From Lineus longissimus (Eukaryota > Nemertea > Pilidiophora > Heteronemertea > Lineidae): a DNA stretch of 64,000 nucleotides. A program made the position numbers and the translations under genes. The stretch is taken from NCBI RefSeq assembly GCF_910592395.1, contig NC_088318.1, forward strand, positions 16,740,349 through 16,804,348. Direction: 5' to 3'. The notes under the pieces are model-generated. The model had not been told where the DNA came from and did not search any database. It worked only from the letters and a program-made list of their open reading frames with translations. Below are positions 45,031 to 55,870 of the stretch, one piece after another; positions within the stretch are counted from its first letter, which is position 1; the number at the start of each line of letters is the position of its first letter.

Positions 45031-47174
45031 GCCAGTGCCACTCGTTTCAACAGCTTGTAGTGTAGTATTTGCTCCTAGGGAAGGTTTGTGGGTTAGGCAT
45101 TGGTGTCCACTACTTCTGTTAGCTTCTGGCTCTTCTTCTTCTGCAGTGCACTCAATATTAGATGAATGGTCTGGTCTAATATCGAATAAGATGGACAATC
45201 TGGCCCAATATCAAAGGACAAATTGGTACACCTCTCCAAATATAGACTTGACAGTTAAAAACATACTCGCGTCTAATTGATGGGTCTGGATCCTCCAACC
45301 TATGAATATTCAATGGTGTGATCTTGTCTCGTGTGCCATGCCTAGATCGCAGTCTCCATTGGTAATCATCTCACACAGCTGCAGCTTCCCCACGTGAAAT
45401 AATTCATTAGTATTAGGTAGGCTTCGTCAATTATGGAATCTTAATTCCATTTTTCCCATTCCCATACTTCGCATGCTGGTTTCTAATAAGCATTACAGCC
45501 TTCTGGATCTGTCGTTTTCTACTTGCACACGCTGCAACTTTTGTTGCCTACAAATTTTTTTGCTTGCAATTTGTCCTAGCTGTTGACGATGCTCGCCTTA
45601 GACCTTTGAAACAGACTATGGAACAGTACTCCTCTCCACTATCTCATTATTGGCTCCATTTGACTGGAAAATCTATCCCAGTAGTCTTATATATTTTCCA
45701 CATGCGATCCACTGATGATGATGATACTTATGAAGACCTGTTCGCCATGTACAACTGTTTCAAGCTTGACTAAATTATATCATGAGGACCTGTACATGAA
45801 TATGCATGTTATTTTGACTAATAAGGGTGAAATAGTCTGCGATCAGGGTAGATTCCGCCATGGGTGTATTGAATGCTGATAGCAAATAGCCTTTCCACCC
45901 TGTCATTAACCCTTCATAACACAGGTGTTATTACCATGACAACCAAGGTTCGATCTTGGTTGACAGGCAGCTGAAGGGTCCTTTGGAACCTCATTACAGA
46001 GGGTGATATATGGCTACATAGACAAGTAGAACGGAATACAAATAAGGACCATTTTGCGAAGAGTCGTCATGATCGTGTCGTACCTTTGGCTGTCGGAGAG
46101 GCACAGACTGGTGACACCAGTGCCCGTCACCTCTGAGGTGAGGTTCAATGCGGGAGAAATTTTTGGGGGAGACTAGCTTCCACAAGTGATGCGGCTAATG
46201 GCGTATGCACTATGCAGCCAAGCCGATATTCCTCGCCTTCTGGAAATTTGGGAACACTTTTGAGAACTAACAAAGATGACGTTAAATGCATTATTAGTCT
46301 TTCTAAGGATCGACTACTTGACAATATTATGCAGAGCTTGGTGATGTGTCATAAACACTTCTCAGATATCCCTACTTTAAGTTGTCTGCTGTCATTGGAG
46401 ACAGATGCAGATGACCAATGATATCATATGTTAGTGTCTGGTGGAAAACATAGTGGTACCACTATTGCATCCACTGAGCCTAGGCAGAAGAGCAGAAAAG
46501 CTGTATTTCTTGCCGACTCGCCATCATTTCCTGATATGACAATATTAAGCTATTGCTATATATGGGTTATAACTCTCATTGCTCTAAGCTTTCCCTTTTG
46601 TACCTGATTTCGATTTCACCCAGATTTGAGCAGTAATTCTGTTTAGATCTTATGTATGATAATGCACTTACATTGCATCACTTCCATTGACATCAACTCT
46701 AAATGTCACAATGTCTTGTTCTGTTGCTGGTGGCAGTGATGAGAAATATGAATTATGCAATTAGATTAAGTACTGAGGTCTCCGGCACAGGATTGAAGAT
46801 ACAGACAGGCTGAATATAGAAGACGAAAATCACTGCAGGCACGGGGCTAGATAACCTCAACTCAACCAGTCCAATCTATAGAACTGACTAAGCTAAAGTT
46901 ATATTATGTGTGGACACTGTCACTGACAAGAAACAGGTAAGATGATTTCATTGGCCTTGGTGTCCTTCATTTCTGCAAAAAAACTGAGAAAGAAACTGTT
47001 CATCTTCATGTCCCAATAACAACCTGCCTGTGATACAATAAGGCTATTCAGCTTCTCCTCATCTAATTTTCTATTGTAGCCAATTAGTCGTTTTTGCGGC
47101 TAATTAACCCCAATTGGTTTATATAATGGATGGTAATAAGGAACACATTTGCCACAAATTGAATCATGTCTGTA
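45031..47174. other. Non-coding, nothing recognised
   Basis: AT-rich sequence with a few short open frames lacking any family resemblance; the longest show no conserved pattern. Confidence 0.4.
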
Positions 47175-47352
47175 CAGTAGAACCTCTCTATTAAGGACAC
47201 CCTTGGAACTGACAAGTGCTGTCCTTAATAGAGAGGTGTCCTGATTAGGGAGGACAAATTGGAGTGAAACAGCCAATTTGGGACCAAAACTCGTGTCCTT
47301 AATGGAGAGGTTGTCCTTAATAGAGAGGTGTCTGCTAAGGGAGGTTCCACTG
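47175..47352 (+). mobile_element. TA-flanked MITE, best complete copy
   Basis: It starts CAGTAGAACCTCTCTATTAA and ends GGGAGGTTCCACTG, with TA immediately outside both ends (47173-47174, 47353-47354). Length is 178 bp. The terminal inverted repeat and TA duplication point to Tc1/mariner-type mobilisation. Interior GTCCTTAATAGAGAGG occurs twice, giving partial self-complementarity with the 5' end. Confidence 0.9.
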
Positions 47353-50186
47353 TATTGTGTTGGAATGCCAGGGATGTTGAGAGCTCTTTGACTGATGAGA
47401 CTGCTTGCATCGACTGGTGTGATTGACATGATTAAAACAGATGATTTTGCATTGCCTTCCTATACAATGCCACTTACAGAATTGATTTGGTATTGTTGCA
47501 AAAAGTGTAATATTTGCGATTTGTTTGCTCGTGATTCACCCTTTGTGGTCACAATAACATTCAAGTCTTGTTTACTCTATCTGACCAAAAGAGAATAACG
47601 TTATTACATTTCCAAAGCGAAATGATCCTACGGCATCCAACTTGGAAGTGTAAAAACGAAGATCATACAACTGAACAAGACTGAAGAATTTCACGTGTTT
47701 GAGCTTCGAGGGATATTCCTTGTATCAAAGTGGAAACATGATGTTAAGGACAACATACAAAACTGGCCAAAATAACCAATGCTATGCGCCGTTTTAAACG
47801 TTAGTGAATCATGCTTCCTCTGCTTAAGACTCTTCAACAATTTTTAAAGCATTTATTGCAATCCCATGTTCAGCTGAAATCAAACTCTTATCTGCGGCAC
47901 ACCAGCCCTGCTTCTAAAAATGTTTGATAAAAAGGTTTAATCCTGGACTTAAAAACGATTTTTCATTTTGCTTCAAATGAGTTTGTTACAAAATATCGTC
48001 AAAAGAGAATCCACTACACACATGACATCACCAAAGCGATCAAATACAAAAATATTCGCAGAGTGGATAATTTGAATATTTTTTTAGGTTTTTTCAAATG
48101 ATACGAAAACTCTCAAAAGGACCGATCCAGTTCTTTCAAGATTGTCCCTACAAACCAGTATTTGTTAAAAACTCATCAGCTCCGAGCCGCGCTACTGCAG
48201 CCTCCTCTGATTCACAAACACATCCATAAAGTATGATGGATCATCGGGATTTTTTCGCAGCTTTGACTGGGCATAAAATATTGCGTCGTTCACGCAATCG
48301 AGCGGTTGACGGCGGTATGGTGCTTCCAAGTACAAAGCTAGCACGTGTGCACTGATCTATCATCAGTGTGAAAAGTAAATGTCCACATTGATTTGGGCTC
48401 CTGGAGGATTTCAGGCTTGATTAAATCCGATATTCAGACCCCCCAACTTGGGGCAACTTGGTATCACTAAACCATTGTCTCACAAAAAAGATCATATTGA
48501 AGGGCATCAAATGACCATTAGATATCAAGCTTCGCCTTGAATGTTCAGAATTGGTCTTAGATTGGTGAAAGTAGAGTATCGAAAGAAGCCCAGATATAAA
48601 TTCACATCCTTTTCAACACCTCTGGCCAAATTTGCACCAAAATGTGGTTCAAGATCCATTCTGTTGTACAATTGGCCCAAATCACTGTGGTTATTTACCT
48701 CTGAAGCTGACTGTAGCGGTAGGAAGAATCTGCAATGCTCTCTATGCAGATGAGTCACCACTTTGGAAGATATAATTTGTGAATTTAATTGAGCTTCCCC
48801 TTAGTGAGAGGCGGGAGTGGGATGAGGTTAGGACTGTCATCCTGGCTAGACGATGGAACGTTGACTCAGATCAAAGTGCTATAATGACCATTATTGTCGA
48901 ATGTTGACACACTATCAATTCGATTCTGGTGCACATTCTAAAAGGACATTGGCTTTTGATGATGAAATCTGGGCGAGTTTGTGAATTCTATTTGACACTT
49001 TTATTTTATCCTTCAATGAATAACCGTGAAAAATCTGTTTGAAAATAGTGTGGTATAGCTATTGAGGAGTTCATTGGAAAGGACATCAATGCTTTTAGCC
49101 AATAGAGCAACTGTTGAAAACTGCTCACAACACTACCATAAACCATTATAAGAGACCGGGTGGTTGCTGAGTAACAAATGTTTGAAATAGCTGATTACAT
49201 TTTTTTGCACGCAACATGACAATCATGACACTGTTGTAGGGTTAAGGCGAGTTCACTTTGGAATTCTAATCCACTGAAATTTCTCCAACCTGCCCTGGTT
49301 TATGAGTTGTTGTCACTGCTGGTTGAATCATCTTCTCTTCTCTTCGGATCATCTTTCATTTCCCAAGAGAGCCAAGTAGCTGGCGATGAAAAAATAACAA
49401 GCAGAATGCAACCCTTTGAAGTGTTTTGCCGTGAAAGTGACATGGTTGTATCATCTTCACCAAACACTGATAACAATTGTCATGAAATAAGCTGATGTTT
49501 TTGTTAGCGGATTTCAAATGAACAATAGCATGAATAGCATGGCTAATGTTGTAGCAGTAGCGGTTTAAATCATGCAGGGTCATTCACATGACAAGAAAAA
49601 TCCCTGGTTCATCTTGGGATTGAAACCGGTCCCTGTTGCGTAGTGGCCTGTGAGCGCTGTTAGGCTATGAAACTTGTTTAGGCACAGTGCTGAGAAGGGA
49701 GAATCTTGTGTGTGTGGTTGTCATCCCTCTGATGATATTCTGTAGAAAGTACCCTTCCTTGATGCAATTTTGATGTCAATATCATCCCGTCAATACACAC
49801 CTAAAAATCGATGCTTAGCAATAAAAATGGCCTGAAACCTTGTGCATTCTTCCCAACAGCACCTGCTGCAACAAAATGTCAGATATTGTTGGGCCATGGA
49901 CAATAACTCTGCAGGAAACTATACCAGAGTTAATATTCCGTGTGGTATCAGCTGAGCATGCTTGATTTCACTGGGATTAACACCAATGTTTCCTGTCTGG
50001 TCATAAAATGTGTGTTTTCTGTAAATGGACATTTTATTCATGCGAGCATTGTTGTGTTGATGCTGTGATGATAGCTTGTGTGTCCGCATCATTTGACATA
50101 AACAGTCGTCAGTGTATTCTGAGGACACTCAGGTCATTTGATTGTTTAGGTGCTAAATGTTCAGAATGCATTAGCTAATGATTCAA
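47353..50186. other. Non-coding, one dispersed repeat copy
   Basis: No exon. About 48445-48640 is a relative of the 59885-60075 repeat (shared GCAACTTGGT, CATATTGAAGGGCAT, GGTCTTAGATTGGTGAAAGT AGAGTAT). Otherwise unremarkable. Confidence 0.45.
48445..48640 (+). repeat. Dispersed repeat, copy 2 of the 34.6/48.5/59.9-kb family
   Basis: Aligns in order with 59885-60075: GGCAACTTGGTATCACTAAA, CATATTGAAGGGCAT, TTCAGAATTGGTCTTAG, GGTGAAAGTAGAGTAT. Confidence 0.55.
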
Positions 50187-50187
50187 T

Positions 50188-50802
50188 AGGCGTTTTTACA
50201 CGGTGCGGGTTCAAGCCGGATCGAGACTAGTTCAGGTACCAGCCGGTTTATTTTCCCTCGTGTAAAAGCGAACCTACCGTCCTGAACCCTCCTGGTCCGA
50301 GGCGGGTTCCGATCGCCGGTCTCGGGTCGGTGCAGGCCGGTGTAGGCCGGTGGAGGAGGGTTTATTTATGCGTGTAAAAGCGAACCGGCTCCGAGCCGGT
50401 TTGCACACGGTACTCGCGTGACGTCATTCGCGGGAATAGCTGCCGTGTTCCTGGCATGAAATTTTCCGCGGAAAGAAACTGCTGTGAAATCTTCAATTTA
50501 TCGAGAGCAAGAGCTTTCTTTCCATACAAATGCTGTGTACAAAGCAAAAACTCAGCATCTCACCGGCGCCATCGTAAACCATTTTGTATTATTTGTTGTT
50601 GTGATATTTTCGTAGCTCCACCGCCAGCAGGATTGATCAGCGCCACCAATTGACGATGTTAGTGACGAACCGGCCTGGAGCCGGATCGAGGCCAGATCGT
50701 CGAACCGTCCCCGTGTAAAAGCGAAATGAACCGTCCTGAACCGAACACGCCTCGTGACGGTTCTGGAGGGTTGTCTTGAACCAGCACCGTGTAAAAAGGC
50801 CT
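50188..50802 (+). mobile_element. 615-bp inverted-repeat DNA transposon, non-autonomous
   Basis: The ends are inverted copies of about 27 bp (AGGCGTTTTTACACGGTGCG then GGTTCAA, against AGGCCTTTTTACACGGTGCT then GGTTCAA). Subterminal GTGTAAAAGCGAA recurs three times (about 50265, 50372, 50715), and GCCGGT/ACCGGC strings are very dense. It is CpG-rich and holds no transposase. TA lies outside both ends, but target-duplication length is unclear, so the superfamily is not assigned. Confidence 0.85.
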
Positions 50803-51123
50803 AATGATACTGCTTGATAAATAATGCATAAAATGCATTAAGTTTCATATTGTTCAATAATGTGTTTTTTTCACAAGATATTAAGTGTGTTCATATGTAT
50901 ATGTGACCTGTCACAGCAAATTTTTGTCAAATGCATTAAGGTTGCTGCAATTTAAATCTTTGTTTGTGGTGAGTTTTAGTCACTATCATTCACACAAAAC
51001 ATGCGAGATGAAGAAAAGTACACTGTCTTCGATACTCATATGAAATCGTATTAATAGTTTGGGCAACTGCCAAAATCAACATGGCCGCCCCTTCTACTTC
51101 CAGAGCTCACACCACATGAGGCA

Positions 51124-51351
51124 TCAATAAGATTCATCCACAAATAAGTCACAACGTTACTTCCGTACAGGAGCTTGAGTAACGCGTTCATGAATCTTTA
51201 AATGCCACTTGAAAGACCAGTGCCACACGAGGAATCGACGTCAATAAGATTCATCCACAAATAAGTCACAACGTTACTTCCGTACAGGAGCTTGAGTAAC
51301 GCGTTCATGAATCTTTAAATGCCACTTGAAAGACCAGTGCCACACGAGGAA
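51124..51351. repeat. 117-bp tandem duplication, near-identical
   Basis: Two units starting TCAATAAGATTCATCCACAA at 51124 and 51241 are identical over at least 105 bp, to CCACACGAGGAA. Sequence just before unit 1 resembles the unit end, so the duplication is recent. Confidence 0.9.
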
Positions 51352-53744
51352 CAACAGCTTTAAGAGTCTTGATGTATGGTGACCACTGCCTGTTAACAGG
51401 TCAGGGGGGACTGTGAATTCGAGGTATGACTGCAGTGTTTAACCAGTATGACATCCCACAATGTAGCAATAGGCTAGCTACTCCAGGTGTATCAAAATCA
51501 ACAGGTAGCGCAGCCCTTCCGTACTATTTCATCTGCAGTTCAGTCAGTGAAGTACCGGTACTTTGGAGATTTTTATCTCTTGATTATTAGCAGTGATCAA
51601 AGGCAAATACCTGAAGAACTTGTTGAATGAGCCAAAGTAATGGTTAGAAACAGGAAATAGCTTGTTCTGTGTCCAGAAGATTTGTTGGATTCTGTCTCAG
51701 TTTGTAGGAGGAATTGGTTGGCATGGTTGCAGGTACTACCACTTTTACAGACATGCCAGATGAAAGCTAGAAATACTCCGTTTTCCCTACAAAATGGGAA
51801 GAGGCATGCATACCCCTACGGATCCTGAGCGTGTGCGTGTGTGTGGGGAGAGGGGCAGGACAGTAACATAGTTTAACACAGAAGCAGCTGCAGTGCACTG
51901 CCGCAGTTTATTCAATGAATGAACAACACGTGTACCATATCAGCCATATTTGTTGTCTGGACTCGTAGACAAGCACCCTTCATCTCTCTCACTCAGTAAC
52001 AATCGCAGACTTACAACACTTTAGATTGGTAATATTGGTAGTAAGGATGCTTCAATGCCCTCAATAACTTGCATGGTCAACCTCGCAATCTCAGAGTATC
52101 CACCAGTCCAACAATCGCTTTCTATGAAAGCATTTTTCATCCTTGCTACCTGAAATCATGATCACATGCAAAAATGTTGTTTGCGCTGGTCATTACAGGA
52201 ACCTGCACTCAATATTGCTGCATTTGCACCTCGATGTTTTTACCACCTTTTGGAATTGATACCATCATGACCATTGAAACATGAGTGGGATTGGTCTTTT
52301 TCAGGATGCTGGGGTAGACCAAAAATGTGCAGGATTTTCAGAGTGGAGACCCATATCTTAGTGGGATTCAGGAGGATTTTGCAGGGGCATAAAAGTGTTT
52401 CTGGTATGCGAAAATTCTCAGATTGGATGGGTCCTTTCTTATAATGGGACATTGGGACAGGTACACCGTTTCCCCCTCAAACATTGCACATCAGAAGATG
52501 GCATGATAGTTTAGAGGCACATAGAATCATCTTCCAAACCCCATCTGAGTGGCTCAGCTGGCATCATCAGTGACGGCATGTAACTAAATGGAAAAACTGC
52601 CTTGGCGTGACGTGCGGGAATTGATCCATTCTAATTTAACAACCAAATGGTTTGAAATGAATCTTTCCAAGCCTTTGCTGTTTTGTTCGAGTTCATTATG
52701 TTTTCTTGTGGCTCAGGTAAAATGGAATAAACATTGGCATGCCAAAAACTGCCACGCAACACTTGGGGAAAATGGTAATTAGAGAACAGCATTAGTGTGA
52801 CACTATATGTGTGGGGGAGCATAGTGCAGGCATGGGTATTATCTTCTTGCCCTCCAAGCTCCCACATGTCCAACACACAAGTCGTCCCTTTAATACCCCA
52901 ACTGAAGTCAAGTCTCCCATCCTGGGCCAGAATCTTCTGCCTTCTGCGGTCTTTGCATGCTGTGGAAGTCAAATATCTCCCGAGGATAGTATTGGGGAAA
53001 AGTACTACCCAGATATTGAATTTGGATTTTGCCCCAGGCTCCAAGATTGATGTAGCTACAAGTAATAGGACATTTTCTATAGCTTCCTAGCTTTCTTATA
53101 AGATTATTCTCGCTCGATAACAAAAATTGTTACCCAGTTTCTCATGCGCTGGAATTGACTCAGAATTGTATGACACTTAATATGTCAAGATGTCTCGAAA
53201 TAGCGAAGACGGATCCAACTCGTATGTATGTTATTGAATCAGGCATGAATCAGTTTGTAGCCATATATCCATGATTCCTTGCTTCATTTTCAAGGGGACT
53301 CTGTCAATTTTGAATGTGTCTCCATCATGGTTGCATTTGCCGCTAATTGGTCCAGACCGACTGGCCGCAGTGGTTGGAATTCGATCAAGTACCCTGAGTT
53401 GATTTTACTTCCCTGGACGACATTGTCAGTATCGTGATGCATAAAGGGAACTCACTCAAGTGCAGAGCCAGATGATGGAACTGTAAATTTTGCATTTCGT
53501 ATTTTTTGAAGTATGTGTAACCAGACTTGCAACTTCGAGTAACTTAGCTCTTAACACTGTTTGAGACACCTCCAAAGGAAAAAAAATAATGCTTGGCAAA
53601 TGAAACTCAGTTGATGTTAATTCTACTGTCACTGAGGATATAAGCTTATTAGCTATTGGCGTTATCGTTACGATGTTTGCATGAGTCCTTTAGAGGTCCA
53701 GGTATGTCACTCACTGCACCAACTGCAGGAAATTGCCTACGCTT
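51352..53744. other. Non-coding, nothing recognised
   Basis: Several short overlapping frames at 52.6-53.1 kb lack family resemblance. A GT-rich run is near 51832-51844. No other feature. Confidence 0.4.
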
Positions 53745-54120
53745 CTCATTTTATATATATATAAATGATGCTTATATAGCGCAGTATCCAGACAATTGTC
53801 CACTCAATGCGCTTTACAATGGAAACACCAACTCATCCAAAGGCCTCTCGAAAGAGGTGGGTTTTCAGAAGGACTCTGAATGAGTTAAGGTTGTCGCACA
53901 ATCTCAGTCGTTCGGGTAGAGCATTCCAGAGCTGTGGGGCTGCGAGAGAGAAAGCCCGGTCACCGTATGATGGTACAACCGGCTTTGGACTCACCCGCAG
54001 CCTGACACAGCCCTGCGATCGCAGGTCGAACGAGTGAGACTGCGCGACAATGAGCTCGGAAATATAAGATGGAAAGAGTCCATAGATTGCTTTAAAAGCA
54101 AATATGTATGGTAGTTTTGG
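53745..54120 (-). mobile_element. 5'-truncated CR1/L2-like LINE with ORF2 C-terminus
   Basis: The minus frame encodes a near-intact LINE ORF2 tail: FAFKAIYGLFPSYISELIV, YGDRAFSLAAPQLWNALPERL, SFRVLLKTHLFREAFG. An untranslated tail follows with TTGTAAAGCGCATTGAG and GCGCTATATAAGC. It is the same LINE type as 3185-3510 but less decayed over this part; no frameshift is visible across about 90 codons. The reverse transcriptase core is absent. Confidence 0.88.
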
Positions 54121-55765
54121 ATAGATGTGAGATGACCATCTGAATATACAACAGCAACTCCTTACACATCCTACAAAAACAAACATGCCGCACATTTATT
54201 GTCGAAGAACCAAACCGTGTGAAGCTGTTGTGGTCCCCATCACCGAGACACTCCAGATCCTCTTATGAGTGTCGCGGAAAGCTCCGCTGTTTTGCTTTAA
54301 GTTGCCATATCTCCAAGAAGGTCATTGATTTTTGTCAGTTATTGCCATGGTAACGTTTAAAGTTGATCCCCACCATGCCATCACTGAGGCCACTTTGCAA
54401 TTTATCCGTTTAATTGAGCTACCTGGGAGTGGCAATTCCAGCATTTGTTAGTTTGTGTGGAAGTGCGACTCGTAATGAAAAACGACTTTGACACTGTAAA
54501 CATCAATTTGAATGAAACAATGTTTTGTATCATGCAATTGGTTTGCTACAATAAGGCCATTTTGGGGAAAAAGTGTCCTGTCCTATTGTATTTCGATGGA
54601 TTAAATGGTATATGGTTCTTTAGAGGCCATATGACATCAATAGTTCGGAGATTAAAGCGTGTAATAGAATAATTTGTTCTTTGGAATTCTACAATTTACT
54701 AATAAATATTAAATGTCATATAATGGGCGCGGATGTGTAGAGGGATTGAATTTGCCAAAGGTTGACGAGGTTCTCATTACGTGACGTTTGTATGTTTGTA
54801 GTCTGAAGTATCATGTTCACTTTGTTTCTGTGCTATTTGTTCTTTGCCTTTTCCGAGAGGTGTGTTTGAAGTTTTGATCTTAGGGAGATATTTTTAGCAG
54901 GGTTGTAGAAAATGCTTTTCTTTTATATCATGGGATCATGATATGGGTGTTCTCATCTCCGGTGAAACCTTGTTTTATAAAGTTTTCTCCAGAACGAATC
55001 ATCAAATTCACAGGGAATTGTGTAAATTTTTCTAAAAATCAATGATTATATTGATATTGTACAGATATTTGCCTTGGGCATATTAAGTAGTTTTGTCAAA
55101 ACATAAACAACCATTACTGACAAGCTTGGAGGCATTTTCATGATGTTAAAATTGAAAACACTTTACTCATTTCAATTCAGAGAAAGAGTGCTTCTAAAGG
55201 GACACTTTAAATATGTTCAAAACAAAATTAGAGTACCTGTACTTTTCTGATGTCAGTCACTAGGATGCATCCAAACATGTACACAAACATTCTGCCTAAT
55301 GCTCTTACTTTTGGTGCTGTAATACTGTGTCATCTTCTCATAGACTGATCTATCCACAATGACAACCAACGGTAATTCCCAAGATTCCACTTTTGACAAA
55401 TATTCTTGAAAAAAATATCCAATTAGCACAAATTTCCAATAACAAAGGGTTAAAACACCATTATCAACAAGCAAACTAATTACTACACAACGGTTCCTGA
55501 TTGGCTCCGATTGGCTCAGTTTGGATAACATTTCCAATTTTCATGCGGGAGGCTTGGGGTAAAAAGTTTTTGTACTGCCAATTAACGGTCTGTGAGTCAT
55601 TTTAACGAAGTTTGATTTTTGTTCATTAAAACTTATCATTGGCTGGTGAAGGACAAAGCTGCAGTGCTTGCTAGCGGCAAGGATGGTGACTTCACAGGGA
55701 ATTTTGGAACATACGGTAATAAGACCAGGATTTACAACAGAAACTTAGGTCTGCAGGTCCACCAA
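54121..55765. other. Non-coding, X-box-like motif only
   Basis: TTGCCATGGTAAC near 54342 resembles an RFX site. No exon or mobile element was recognised otherwise. Confidence 0.4.
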
Positions 55766-55870
55766 TGTCGAGTAAAAACTTTCGGAACACAGCATGACCT
55801 CAACATGACAAGTGGCTTGATCACTGCCACAGGACTGGCAGGTTGAACGGTAAAGAAGAAGAAAAACAAG
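55766..55870 (+). mobile_element. Possible LINE 3' fragment with GAAGAA tail
   Basis: TTTCGGAACACAGCATGACC, GCCACAGGACT, GGCAGGTTGAACG and AAGAAGAAGAAAAAC follow the same order as the insertion at 63265-63374. It is shorter and more diverged, so the call is moderate. Confidence 0.5.

Noticed and set aside
52631-53044. 137-codon minus-strand frame
   Set aside because: No family resemblance, and frames of similar length overlap it on the other strand.
53656-54037. Plus-strand frames across the LINE at 53.7-54.1 kb
   Set aside because: They are antisense to the LINE ORF2 tail, which explains their openness.
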